Below, one piece after another: positions 35,721-48,490 of a stretch of DNA of 64,000 bases. The notes beneath the pieces are model-generated. The model was given only the letters and a program-made list of their open reading frames with translations, had not been told where the DNA came from and made no database searches. The translations under genes were made by a program, and so were the position numbers. The first letter of the stretch is position 1. Every line of letters starts with the position of its first letter. Source of the stretch: Bugulina stolonifera (Eukaryota > Bryozoa > Gymnolaemata > Cheilostomatida > Bugulidae); contig OW285188.1 in the NCBI GenBank assembly GCA_935421135.1, positions 25,769,233 to 25,833,232 of the forward strand, read 5' to 3'.

Positions 35721-38700
35721 ATCAGGAGCTGTGTGCCATCTACAAAAGTAGATCTAAGCCCGGAGGACGATATGAATGCATACTCATGGTAGTTAGTGTT
35801 CTGATGTTCATCTAAATCTTTGAGTCGGTTCAGATGAGTTCTTTGTAGTCGAGTTGCAGGTTGAACTGCAAGATACTGTGTTGAATGAGGAACTGGGGCT
35901 TATTTTATCTGCCTCATCATCCTCGGATGAGATACATATAGTTCCTGTAAAATGTTGAAGATCATCATGTATAACCAAACCAGTAAAATTAGTGAATATA
36001 GGTAATAATCACAGTGATACTGTTAATTTAGGCTACTCTTCCATGCCTATGGCATTAATTTTACAGCATGCAGAAAGAAGTGATAGCAAACTTGAAAGAA
36101 TCGATAGCATTTGGGTAAATATACTTTCTGTCTAACACGTGCACATTAGTCATAACAGACAGTTAGTTGAGCTCTTTTTGTGCCCTTGTACCGATGCATT
36201 TAAAAGTAGGCTAATGGTGAAATGTAACTTGTAACCATTCCTTTCATTAAAAGAAATTTACAGGTTTGCCTACCAGTTTATTTTCTGTAGAAATATAATA
36301 TACACAGGTATATAGACATACGAAAAGGTATTCCTATATGATATTTAATTTTATATTTTCATTTCAATCAAGTATAGTAAATAAAATAAAACTTGTCTTC
36401 ATTTAAAAAATTATAAAGACATTGCTGCAATAATAATAATAATAAATGAGAATTTTTTTGATCTCAAGCGCTTTTTTATTAAATCAATAGCTCAATCAAT
36501 CAGTCAAGTCAATCGAATGTTACATGTACTACTAATATTACATGTAATATTAAATTATAAGTATTATTATAAATTAACCAACATACATGATGATCATGCA
36601 TGTTTGATAACTTAAATTTATAATAATAATTATAATTTAACATTTATATTAATAATTACTGAAAAACGATTTAGTCCTTGGATTCATATTGATACAAACA
36701 TTTTAGCGCACCTAGTCAATGGCAATCGCAATATGAACATTATCCAATAAATTACCTTTTGGACACTTTGTCAAAAGCATCCACAATAGGAAAACTTCTT
36801 TTTGGCGCCAGACATGGATTACATTTTAACATGCTGTAATCGAAAGACTTCGTTGTAGTCATAGAGATATCAGCAGCATCCGGCTAACCTACTTAGCTGC
36901 ACTGTAACGATAGTGTGGAACATCAAATTTCCGACATTTACTGTACCTTTCTAAAATCCTCGCTCTTGTTGGCATAAGGCACGGCAATTTTCCAACTAAC
37001 GGCAATACTAGTGATGGCAAATGAACAATAATATAAAATTGATATTGTTTTAATTGTTTAAGATTTTTATTCAACCCACAACTATTTTGAATTAACACAA
37101 CTTTTTTTCAACCCACGGAAAGTCCTTGTTCGTGGAGAGGGTCGCCACTGGTTGCCCATCACATTGAGCAAACACAACTAATAGCTTTTGTTATACTCAT
37201 TGAAGTAGTTTTCAGTAAGTAGCTGAATGAACTTACAGGCCACAGATCACTTTGAACTTTATGTTCATACCCCAAGTTTCAGAACATGTAGCGGTGTCAG
37301 GCTTTCAGCTGTGCTTGTATTGCAAATGCAAGCACAGCTGTGCTGTTAATGACGGGATATTCTTTTTGCTTATTTCATAGATATTTTGTTGTAAACATCT
37401 TCAATTTTATCAAAGACATAGTCACTTTCATGCTTTGTATTTGCAGAAATTGCTGTCCATAGCATAGCACCATCTACATATAAAGGATACATAACACTAT
37501 CATTAGAACAATAAAGTCTGGTTTTGCGGATTGTTGTGCCGTGAGATGGTGTTCAGTACTGCCATACTGTTTTCATGGAGTTGATTTATATTATTTGAAA
37601 TGTAATTTCTTTATCCAGGTGATTGTAACTTTATCTACATTCAGATCTTTCTTGAATAGCGACATGGTTGAATTGCATAATATTGTTTCACCATCTGCAA
37701 AATACATGGTGTATGAGTTTCATTTTATTGCAAATTATTTCATTAAATTTGGGTGTTTTTGATCAGACGAGTTATAGCTATATTTCTATTAGGCTGCGAC
37801 CAAGGGAACACCACAGACCATGAAAGATGTTCCGGCAGTTAACAAACTCGTGGTGGGACTACTGGTCAGTGTAGTCTGGTTACCCACATGAAACTGTGCC
37901 AATAGGGACGTAATGGTAGGATTGTCAACCTACCCAAGAGTCTACGTAGTATTGCATACATTGCGTTATATCTGATCATTAATGAATTTTGGAAACCAAA
38001 TTTCACCTTTGTCTTTGTTTGCAACTTGATTTGCCCACTCCAACGCATCTTTGAATAAATATCTTGTAAAGAAATGGCAAACTATGTGCAATATTGATAT
38101 CACATCCAAATCAATTTTGTTTCGTGATAAGATTTTTTTTAAGTTACATCAATTGCTCTTAAATCTTGCTTTTTGTACTTTTTCTGTTCTGTGATCTGTT
38201 TTGGGAAAACAGGTATTACGTCCATCAACATTCTACTGTCTACATATAATAAATACTTTTCTTGCAAGTCCATGGCAAACTTGCTTTCAAAAATACGTTA
38301 TAATTATAAGGTTCCTATTTACTTGCGCTATACCTGGATAACAAAATGAAAGAAACTTGTATAATATATTCATGCAAAGCAAAATTTACACATTGTGAAC
38401 AAAAACATCGGTTTGTTAAAACATATCTTTACTTTACTACATAAAATTATCAAACGAAAAAAGATTGTAGAAGAGGATGGATACAAATTGTGATCTAAAA
38501 GAAACAAACTTTAGATTCTTCTCTTGGAAAATATCCCTCACAGCTTTTAGAAAGTTCCTCCAGCTTTAATCCTTCTACATACAACTTCCATGTGTATTCA
38601 TTTTCGCATTTTTTAAAAACTTTGATCGATTTCAAAACGGCTGTCGTTTCACATGGATTTTTTTTCGAGGTCCTCTATAGACATTGTTTTGTACTTTCCA

Positions 38701-38865
38701 AAGTCCTTTACCAGTATTTGTTTTACTCTGCCAATATACCTCCCCATGGGGAAACATGACATAGTTTCGGATTCTCTTTTGCCAGAAAAATAAAATCCTT
38801 GCCTTTTTACCAATTTTCTTTTCAGCAGCTCTTGTGACCTGCTTTAGCACATCTTCCTTCCCCAC
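35721..38865. other. Gene-poor, transposon-derived-looking region
   Basis: No intact gene. A coiled-coil-like plus-strand piece at 36070-36115 (HAERSDSKLERIDSIW), a minus-strand piece at 37866-38048 and a Lys/Arg-rich minus ORF at 38632-38865 may be mobile-element remains. 36400-36700 is almost pure A/T. A palindrome is at 37306-37340. Confidence 0.45.
37306..37340. repeat. Palindrome with perfect 12-bp arms
   Basis: CAGCTGTGCTTG and CAAGCACAGCTG with an 11-nt loop. It stands out from AT-rich surroundings and would form a stable hairpin in DNA or RNA. Confidence 0.85.
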
Positions 38866-39611
38866 TTAATTAGATGATCTGTACTTGGACGGAAAGGTTT
38901 TTATGAACCTAGAAATGGCAGCCGTTTCTAGATAGTCTAGTATCATTATCATAAACTAAAAGATAGTCTTCATATCCCACCTGTTGCGTGTTTTGATGAG
39001 AGTCTGTCATCTTCATCTGAATCTGAGTCATCCCTGCTTCCACTGCTGCTGCTGGTTGCAGGCTGAGGCTCATCCACTGCTTTCTCGGCCTCTGTTGGGC
39101 TGTCTAAATTTTTTCACCAATATATCAAAATTAATGTAATGTTTAAAAACATAAAATTACATTAGCAATTGTGTTCTACAATAATTGCATGTTCAACTAA
39201 CCAAAATTGGTGTATTGTATAAATTGATACACAAATGTTTTATTATACTCACTGTTCACTAGCTTCCTTGTCTAAAGATGGAGTTTCTTCTCTTTCTATG
39301 TGATCTACAGTCACTCTAAAATAATTAACACATCATATATTTCAAGTAATGATCAATTAAACATCAACACAAACAAATGTTATTTTTACAACCAAGAACT
39401 TGCTGACAGTATAATTACCAAACTTTTCTTATATTAACTCCACTAGCAAAAATACTAAGGAAGCAGAGTAGCAATTATCTATATGTTTAATTTGTTTTAT
39501 CATAGGTTTTAGTTTTTGTAAAAATAATTATCAAACTTACATTTCTCTACTTTGTTTCTTTGCTGGCGTTTCAGCTTTTCCTTCCAGCTTTCTTTTTAGC
39601 TGCTGTTTCAT
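38866..39611 (-). CDS. Candidate small four-exon gene, 104 aa, basic head and acidic Ser/Asp tail
   Basis: Exons 39611-39541, 39315-39253, 39099-38981 and 38927-38866 join to exactly 315 nt from ATG to TAA. Donors are GTAAGT, GTGAGT and GTGGGA; acceptors TTTTAG, GACAG and TCTAG; the third intron is only 53 bp. The product begins MKQQLKRKLEGK with a Lys-rich stretch (AKKQ), has a Glu/Pro-rich centre, then SSSSGSRDDSDSDEDD, a run of casein-kinase-2-like sites, and ends KYRSSN. It would be disordered, charged and probably nuclear. No family is recognised. An ATG 44 nt upstream of the chosen start opens a different frame (MNNIELPDNIEGMEAV), so it may be a decayed or mobile-element-borne gene. Confidence 0.4.
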
Positions 39612-41485
39612 CTTCTTTTTAGCATGGATATTTTCTTAGCCACAGCTTCCATACCCTCAATGTTATCAGGTAGCTCGATGTTGTTCATGACTGTGTCTTA
39701 CTTCATCAATGAAGCATTCAGACCAAGCAAACCTTGGTTATTTGTGGTGAAAAAAAGTTCTTTTATATGATCATTTATAGGTAAACTTTTCAGATTGGTC
39801 AAAAACTTTTCCTATTAAAGCATCTTTTATAATTCTACTTCATCTGTTCTGACTATGTTTAAACAATTTTTTTGGTTGGCAGGTCTATATGCATTTGATA
39901 AATTGGCACGAGTGACGAATTTATGTCAAGATTTTTCTGTCTTTTGTTTATGCTAAGATGGTGTTTAGAAACAGTTTATCCCATTACATTTGTTGTTCAT
40001 TAACATTTCTTTCATGACTTGTTGTTTTACTATTAACACTGATTGTCATCAGGCGAAAGTTTGGTTTGCAGTTGACTACATTAAATACTCAATAGCACTT
40101 TTTGTGAATACTTTATTCAATGTTGAGATATAGTCATAACCCATCAAAAACCTTTTGTTTAATGATATAAATATTATGTGATTAGCCCATAGATACTGTA
40201 TTCCAAACACATAAATATAGCATTTGTGTGGTGTCCAAAACCATTAACACATAAATATATTTTCCAGTATGATATAGTACATGTAACTATTTAATCAGTA
40301 TTAAAATAGTGCAAAATAAAATGTTAATTCAAAGAAAGGTCCAACATCTGGGCCTATCATTGTTGGACTCTACTGAAAATTCCAGAATTCTTTTCACCAA
40401 ACTCACTGTGTTAGTATTTCCTCTACGAACATATCTAAACTATTTTACTGGTAGCTAATAGATGCTAAACTGCAAAAGTAGTCCCAAGGTTTCTAAAATA
40501 TACCCATAATGATCTCAGCATTAGGAGTTATCTCCACCTAGTTTTTTGTCAATTCTCAGAACTTTTTCATTAATTAACTCAACTCACCCGCACAATATAG
40601 CAGCAATATTGAGTTGCCACAACTGTTTTTATAAGAAATACACTGCCCATTCAATAAAACAGGTATTAGCTGTGCTAACTGGTACAGCTGCTACTAGGCT
40701 CTCTAATGCTGTATTCAGGTTATAACCCCAACATTTCAGTCCTACAGTCCCCAATGAAGAAATCAGCATGGATGTATGCATTATATAATTACATGTATAT
40801 ACTGTCACATTGGTAGAAATTATATTTGATAACATTCCAGCAATTCCACCAACACTAAAAGTTGATATAAGTACAATGAGCAATGACAATGTCATTTATG
40901 TTCCTTTCTATTTACATGTATGGTTATAAACTTTACCTTACACATATAGTCTATATTATGTATACACCCAATGAAAAAGATGACAAGGATATCTAACCCA
41001 TCAGTATTTACCTCCATACATTCTGAAGAGGTCAAACTTGCTCGGTCAAAAGTTCTTTTGACATAGCATATCAAGGTTTCAAATGGTTGGGGGCTTGCCA
41101 CCTTCACTGCATGTCCATTGTACTTCCATATCACAGAGAATATCATCAAGATAGTAAGTCATCTATATTATAGTTCACAACAGCAGTAGATTGGGTATAA
41201 CTATTATGTATATACATGTGGATTTGGAGTGTGTGAACAGGCACTGGATACTACATACATTGTACTCATGTTTGTAACAATATAGTAGTATATATTGTTA
41301 TAGTCTTCTGACATGACATCAAATATTGATCTTGTTATAGTTGACCAAGGGTTGCTTAGCAACTAGCCCTGCACATATATCCCTGTACACATTGTCATCT
41401 ACCATTTGTATTTAAAAAGTTGTAAGCACAAGACAGGCTGACCTCTGGGGTTTGTAAGAGACAGACAGACAGACATAGGCTAAAG
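39612..41485. other. Intergenic region without a supported gene
   Basis: Two minus-strand ORFs (40629-40895, 40892-41149) have hydrophobic stretches and possible splice sites between them, but no phase-consistent join could be built. The rest is AT-rich. Confidence 0.5.
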
Positions 41486-44400
41486 ATGACTGGTCATGAG
41501 CTAGATGATCCTTCCACTATGACACGGAAACCTGATATTGGACCAGGTTTTGAACCCAAGAAGACAGAGTAAGTGACTTGAACATTGTGGCCAGTATTAG
41601 CATTTAGGAAGTTGACCATGCATGCATTACATATAATACTGTTAGTTGGAACGCAGACACTACAGTAACAATACCAGCGTCTTGCAAGTTTCTGCGGTGC
41701 ACCCACCGTATGCCTTAGCACAAGCACACTGTTTTAGTTTGCCTAATTACCAATGATTTAAGTCAATAACCAGGATTTAGCCATTCTATATTCATTATTT
41801 TAATATTCATTCATTGATTAGACATGTAAACTTGAATGCTTTATGAGTTATGTCATCCAGATAATGCATTTCTTTTCAACAGCTATTTGAAATCAAATTG
41901 AAATTTGCACAACGCAGAGTGCTTTGCTCTCTATCAATTCTATAAACTATTATACTGTATAGAACAGTTGAGAGCTGTCTATCAGTGCAGTAGGTAGGTG
42001 TTAGACTATCTATCAGTGCAGTAGGTAAGTGTTAGACTGTCTATCAGTGCAGTAGGTAGGTGTTAGACTATCTATCAGTGCAGTAGGTAAGTGTTAGACT
42101 GTCTATCAGTGCAGTAGGTAGGTGTTAGACTATCCATCAGTGCAGTAGGTAGGTGTTCAGTTATACGCTGCTTAAATATCTGTCTCTGCTATCTCTCTGC
42201 TGTCTGCTAACTGTAATGAGGTGGGTACTTGCAATGTGCTGTGGGTAACACCAATTACCTACATGTAGGTACGACTATCAGATCAAATATACTTTGATAT
42301 GATATTTGATCAACCAACCTGTTGCCTGAAGTTACATGTATGTATTGGTTTTCTGTAATCCAAATACAGTGGAACTTGCTTAATTCAACCTCAGATAATT
42401 CAAAAACATGGTTAGTTCAAACTATTAGCCTTGGTCCCTGCTGAGCACTGTAGAAATGGCTTCAAATAATTCAAACTTATTACCTGTAATTCAAACTTAA
42501 CAGCTTAGGCTCTCACACTATAATCAATGATAATGCTATAACAGCAAGCATAATAAGTTAATAATAGCTATTAGTAGTCGCTACTGCAATATGTTTCTTC
42601 TCAAGCTACGCTGGGAAAACCTACTAATTGCTTTAAGTTCCATAGCTAAATGTGTTTTCATACTGTTATCCTGCGCATGTGATGCATACAGTCATGTACA
42701 TTCATGCGCTACTGCATTTATAGTATTGTTTTTCAAGTAGGCATCCAAGTCAATGTACAAAATGAGTGATCACACAATTCAAACTCAGGCCTAATTCAAA
42801 CCACTTGTGGCTGTCCCTTGAAGTTTGAATTAAGCAAGTTTCACTGCGTACGCATATACATGTACATGTATGTAGATATACGCGTATATATACATGTAGC
42901 AAAAGTGCAATAAATTACACTATTTGTTTTTAATTGAGAGATGCAAGTATTAAAATAGAGATTGTATCATAATTATATATTCTACTTCACTATAACATGT
43001 ACATGTATGAAGTAATAGGAGCTGTATTTACATAAATGTACATATTTTGTTAATCCGCTGCCCAAGGGTGAAGTGTGGTAATAGGATAATTAGTTGGATT
43101 ACAATAAGGGTTGTTTATAATGGATGGACGTGTGACAACTGTTGCTATGTTTACTATTGATTGTTATTATTAGTGTATAACACTAGGTAAGTTCATCCAT
43201 TGGTGTACAAGATAATCATCTGTCTAATTTATTGATAATTATATTCAATAATGTTGATATGAAGAGCTGCTGCCACTGCTCAACTGTGTTAATTCACAGT
43301 CATGATCGCTGACTTATCACATACAATACATGCTAATCATATTATCATATGCTAGGTAAGGCAGCGTGTGATCATATTACACACTGTTCAATTCCATTAT
43401 ATACCAATAGAATTGTATGTTGTTATAAATACTCTACTCAAGATGGGTTGAAAGCAGTGTAGGAGGTAACGGTACCTTTGTACATATGCCAGTGTTATGC
43501 AGTGTTACACAATTATATGTGTTATATTATTATATTTCATTAAATTTTGCATGTATGTACATGATGTATAATGAATATATGCTACATTCACGTATGCATA
43601 GAAGTATCATATAATTTCCCTGTAAAGTATATTATATGGTTTTAGCATGACGTTCTGGTCTAGATACGACGCTGTGAGAAATGCTGCCGGCCCCACAGAT
43701 CATTGGACAAAGATGAAACTAAGGGTATGTCTCTCAACTGGTGACAAATACAGTGTACATATACTACAGTGTACATATACTACAATGTACATGTACTACA
43801 GTGTACATATACTACAGTGTACATATACTACAGTGTACATATACTACAGTGTACATATACTACAGTGTACATATACTACAGTGTACATATACTACAATGG
43901 ACATATACTACAGTGTACATATACTACAATGGACATATACTACAGTGTACATATACTACAGTGTACATGTACTACAGTGTACATGTACTACAGTGCACAT
44001 ATACTACAGTGCACATGTACTACAGTGTACATATACTACAGTGTACATATACTACAGTGTACATATACTACAGTGTACATATACTACAGTGCACATATAC
44101 TACAGTGCACATATACTACAGTGTACATATACTACAGTGTACATATACTACAGTGTACATATACTACAGTGCACATATACTACAGTGTACATATACTACA
44201 GTGTACATATACTACAGTGTACATATACTACAGTGTGCGTGTACCAACAGTGTACCATCTATGAACATACAAGTACATCCAAGTACACGGAGTGTACTCC
44301 ATACACGAATAATACACAGTATTGAACTAGTTGTACAAGGTAGTTGTACCTGGCCTTATTATTTTATATATTATATTTATCTCATGTGTACATTGTAGTA

Positions 44401-47243
44401 GCACAGTGTATTGTATGTATAAACCATGCCTGGATAACAGCCTAACTTCCTCTCTATTTACATCTACTGTACATTGTACAATATACATGTACAATGTAGG
44501 CCTGCATACACTTGAGTTGTATAGTTATAGTAATATATAACATGATGGGTTTATTAGTCTCATCTCTATGAATGTAAAGTTATTATTATTTTCGTAGTAA
44601 TAGTATATAATACTATAACAGTATACCATGTATAGAATGCACAACCATGTATACGTTATACAAATAGTCTGCTGACTCTGTTATAGGCTACTGAACGAGT
44701 AAAGTCAGCGCTACCAGCCTCTGGTAAGTAATGCATATATATAACCCACTATCTACTTATAATGTACATGCATATCTATAATCTATTATCTACTTATAAT
44801 GTACATGTATATATATAACTGAACCCTGTGTATCTTTATGCATACAGAATGTGTATATATACATGTATGTACAACGTTTGTATTTACATACAAAATACAC
44901 TGTATACTTATACTTATTTACCATCATATCTCTACATGTAGGCCTACATATACAATGTATATTGTATTAAATACAGACAGGCTACTAATTTTAGTTAAGT
45001 TTAGGTCTACTATTTTATTCGGGGTATTATATTTTGTCAAATGTATGCATACATGTTTGTTAGAGAATAAACGAATCAACTATGTCGATACTCAGTGTTT
45101 AGCCCTGTACATGCAGTACAGTCCACACTACTGCTGATATACAAATGGTTGCCTAGCAACCAGCTGCAGGTTGACCATGCCTGGGTATACTTATAGAAAC
45201 ATTGAACCTGCATGAACTATTTATTTATTATAAGGTGTTTTAGTGCTACTTGATAATGTTATGTAAATATTACATTAGAGCTGTATGTTATGTGTATTGA
45301 ATACTTTCCTTTGTAGTATGTGAACATAATATTATAGCATCTCTATATTATACAGTATACTGGTAGTATAATATTACATGTACATTATATTATATACACA
45401 GTGTTATATCATGTGTATAATATCATGTTATATATAATATCATGTTATAAATAATATCATGTTATTATATACATGGTATACAATAGCGGGAAGGTATATA
45501 CATGTACATATAGACTGAGAAGCCAACCATAATATCTACAATGTATATATATACAGTAGATGTAGCAATCCAATGTAATAAGCCTACTTGTAATATTGTA
45601 CTCGTTACTTGTAATATTGTACTCGTTACTTGTAGTATTGTATTCGTTACTTGTAATATTGTACTGGTTACTTGTAATATTGTACTCGTTACTTGTAGTA
45701 TTGTACTGGTTACTTGTAATATTGTACTGGTTACTTGTAGTATTGTACTGGTTACTTGTAGTATTGTACTCGTTACTTGTAGTATTGTACTCGTTACTTG
45801 TAGTATTGTACTGGTTACTTGTAGTATTGTACTGGTTACTTGTAGTGGATCATTTCGAGTCCGTTATGAACAGGAACTACACACTGAAGCCTGGGAGTTA
45901 TCACCACACTAGACCCAGGTCTGTGAGGCAGTACAGAGACACTCTGAGAACTAGCTATAACCAGAGGGCTAAGGAAGGCTTTCAGTATTGGCTTATTGAC
46001 AGACCAAAACCCACTCCTTGTAAGTTGTCTTCTCTTCTCTGAACTCCCCCCCCCCCCCCCAATTTAGTTTATAGGATTTGCTGCCTGACTAGATAACACA
46101 CCAACATGATGGAATGTCTAGAGTCGTGTTCCCTCGTGCTAAAACCTCCTAGCCATCACTCTAGAGTTTCTTTACGTGACTGTACAACCCTTAGGAGTTG
46201 CCCACTCTTACTATGATATTCATGTACATTGAGTACAGTGAGAGCTGTTAGTCTCTGACATATGAACCAGAGCAGCTGTCTTCAGTTGTCAATGTATTCA
46301 GTTTTTTAAAATAGAATATAGAAATATACCTGCTTTGATATACTCATTTACTGGTTTGTAAAATAGTTGGTGCTAAGTTTGTCCGTGGATAGATAGTACA
46401 TGTAAATGTTATTTGCTTGTTATAAGATGCAATAGTCAAAGGTCTTGATGACAGGTAATACATAGGTACACGTACACTATTAACGTGTACAAGTAGTACA
46501 GTGAATGCATATATATCATTACCAGTAGCTAGCACATAATATTATGTTATTAAACCCTGCTAGACTAGATGTTTCACTGTTGAATACCACGCACATGTGC
46601 TTTACCATAATATATTTCTGCTTGTACTATACAGTATACAGAACAGTAGTCCACTTTAATAACAAAAAAACAGGCATGTATCTGCTGGTGGTTGATTGAA
46701 AACTTTGGAATTCATTCAAAAATTCACTTTTTCAAATTAGTATTATTTGAAGAATTTAGTATTATTATTATTTGTTGCACGCAATTGCTCATATATAAGT
46801 TCAGTGTCACCACCCTGTATGCAGTGTTTGCCATGGCAAGCCTTCTCATCCATCTGTTCTTATTGATGTCATATTCTGCATTGAGTAAATAGAGTGATCA
46901 CCCACTCCGACACTCTTGTTTGGTACTATCCCCCCCCCCCCCCCCGTACCCTTCCCCCCCTCATTCCCCACCAGTTGAGCTCTGAAAATGTTGTATTCAT
47001 GTCTTTACTGTTTATCACATCAACATTGATTCAGTCACTAACAAGTCTGTACTCAGCATCTTTTGAGGATAAGCTTCTATTAGTAAGCATTCTCTAAAAT
47101 GTACACACTTTCGAATATAATAGTTATGTGGCATTATCCTATTGGCCGCATGTTTTACTCTGTATTTCTTGAATTTAGTTGGAAGATACGGGATGGGGAG
47201 CCATAAGACAGTACTAGGAATTGGAAACGCCCCACGCACCTGA
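41486..47243 (+). CDS. Unrecognised 145-aa basic protein, five exons spread by minisatellites
   Basis: Exons 41486-41568, 43646-43724, 44687-44723, 45846-46019, 47179-47243 give 438 nt, ATG to TGA, with all phases joining and good donors (GTAAGT, GTATGT, GTAAGT, GTAAGT). The product starts MTGHELDDPSTMTRKPD and is rich in Arg, Tyr, Pro and Gly (SYHHTRPRSVRQYRDTLR; FGRYGMGSHKTVLGIG near the end) with no signal peptide, membrane segment or cysteine pattern. I do not recognise the family. Size, charge and Tyr/Pro/Arg-rich short motifs are like small axonemal or microtubule-associated proteins, but that is a guess. Introns 1, 2 and 3 hold minisatellites; intron 1 also a MITE and intron 4 two C runs. 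The exon 4 acceptor is part of a 21-bp repeat unit. Confidence 0.75.
41979..42161. repeat. 31-bp minisatellite, six copies, donor-like
   Basis: Units of 31 bp with core TATCAGTGCAGTAGGTAGGT. Alternate units read TAGGTAAGTG instead, giving a 62-bp dimer pattern. Each TAG|GTAAGT copy matches the 5' splice-site consensus. It lies in intron 1 of the 145-aa gene. Confidence 0.92.
42367..42848. mobile_element. Non-autonomous DNA transposon (MITE), copy 2
   Basis: Same family as 1427-1858, about 480 bp, with the same inverted ends (left CAGTGGAACTTGCTTAATTC, right complement ending TTTCACTG) and TA at the flanks. It carries about 50 bp more than copy 1 in the right half. Located in intron 1 of the 145-aa gene. 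Confidence 0.8.
43750..44232. repeat. 16-bp minisatellite, about 30 copies
   Basis: Tandem CAGTGTACATATACTA with occasional variants (CAATGTAC, CAATGGAC, CAGTGCAC). It begins about 25 bp after the exon 2 donor of the 145-aa gene. Three units equal 48 bp, so all frames stay open and yield spurious 190-210 codon ORFs. Confidence 0.97.
45585..45845. repeat. 21-bp minisatellite, about 12 copies, ending at a splice acceptor
   Basis: Units of TACTTGTAGTATTGTACTGGT with CTGG/CTCG and GTAG/GTAA variants. Every GTAG-type unit contains TTACTTGTAG, the same string that forms the acceptor of exon 4 (45845|45846) in the 145-aa gene. The 7-codon period leaves it open in frame. Confidence 0.95.
46046..46060. 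repeat. 15-base C run in intron 4 of the 145-aa gene
   Basis: Uninterrupted C run 26 bp after the exon 4 donor. It is followed by AATTTAG, which makes a cryptic acceptor about 48 bp from the donor. Confidence 0.85.
46930..46945. repeat. 16-base C run
   Basis: Uninterrupted C run, with a second 7-C run a few bases on, in intron 4 of the 145-aa gene. Confidence 0.85.
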
Positions 47244-48490
47244 GGACTTGGATATTATCGCACAGTTGTTATCAAGACACTCTGCTGAAATTGTCTTCAT
47301 TGTTTGATATTAAATGAAAGTATTTTTATGCATTTCAAGTACTATTCTATTCTTCTACATATATGATATACACTGTAGCTCTACAGACTAGTTTTCTCTA
47401 CTTTGTATTGTAGTCTTGACATATTTATTAACTGTTATATTAGTATAATATATAATACATATGAGATGTACTTTGTGTATTTCTTGTAACAGATGCAATT
47501 TCTATGCTCAAAGCACGTTTAAACAAGTGCAGCAGTTTTTAATGTTTTTGTCTATTCTTTACACTCTATGCCTTATTAATATGAGTATTATTTTCTGATG
47601 TATAATATAATTCTTTATCACTCTAATAATGTTTTGTGGGATCGATAATTCCTATTATTTTTACCCAGGAAATATAACTATAGAAACAAAAAATAGTAAA
47701 ATCGTATAGTATTTTACTTTTCAATTATCCCCCATTTAACATGGCGTCCAGGACCCACTAACGTGTAGACTGTGTTCCATTCACCATGTAGACTGTGTTC
47801 CATTCACTGTGCAACCCTCACTCACATGTCCCTCATACCCATCAGATAAATTTTTTACATGTATTTACAAAAGAGGAATGTACATGAGTATACTGTGCAG
47901 TAAAGTTACATAATGTAAAATTATACAATGATACGATTTCAGGAGTTATCCATAATTATGTATTAATTTAATAATTTCTTCTGATTAGTTACTAATATTA
48001 AGGTGCATAGAAGGATTGCAAACTAATTAAAAGTTGATTATCTATGTGTAATTTCATTCATGCCAATTATTTCTCAGCTGCTCTAGATAATATACAGGTA
48101 TATACTACATGTTCAATACATATACAAGTATACAAAACATCCCGTATATAATTGTACAGTACATTCTATATACTCTTTGAAGGATGCTTGCCTAAACATC
48201 TATACATAACATAATTACACTCCATGTAATTGTAAGTGTTGTTAACATTCTAGGGAATGCATTATGGATGCACCTTACAGAATAATCATTGTAACATTGT
48301 GGTGCTAATGCATTATAAGGTGAAGGAAAACTAGCTAACAAAACATTAGCAAGCAACTGCTCATTTCGTTACATGATGTGTTTGGGCTAATAGCACTACA
48401 CTCTGCAAGTCTGATTCCAATACAGACAATTAATACCAATTAACATTGATTGATTTGGGAGGAAAACTTGTGCTCTATCAACTACTTGAC
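47244..48490. other. Intergenic region upstream of the K+ channel
   Basis: AT-rich, no supported gene. Contains a ~25-bp direct duplication at 47763-47810 (core GTAGACTGTGTTCCATTCAC). The channel promoter should lie here; no clear TATA or CCAAT element could be singled out. Confidence 0.5.

Noticed and set aside
40629..41149. Two-exon membrane protein on the minus strand
   Set aside because: The apparent donor and acceptor join in a phase that gives a stop; hydrophobic ORFs are common by chance in AT-rich DNA.
43647..44398. Three overlapping ORFs of about 190-210 codons
   Set aside because: Translation of the 16-bp minisatellite in three frames inside an intron.
41486..47243. Naming the 145-aa protein as an axonemal (CFAP/SPMIP) protein
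   Set aside because: Only general composition fits; no signature motif of a specific family could be recognised.
48446..48490. Longer N-terminus for the K+ channel
   Set aside because: The extension begins with TTG, not ATG; the first ATG in frame is at 48491.
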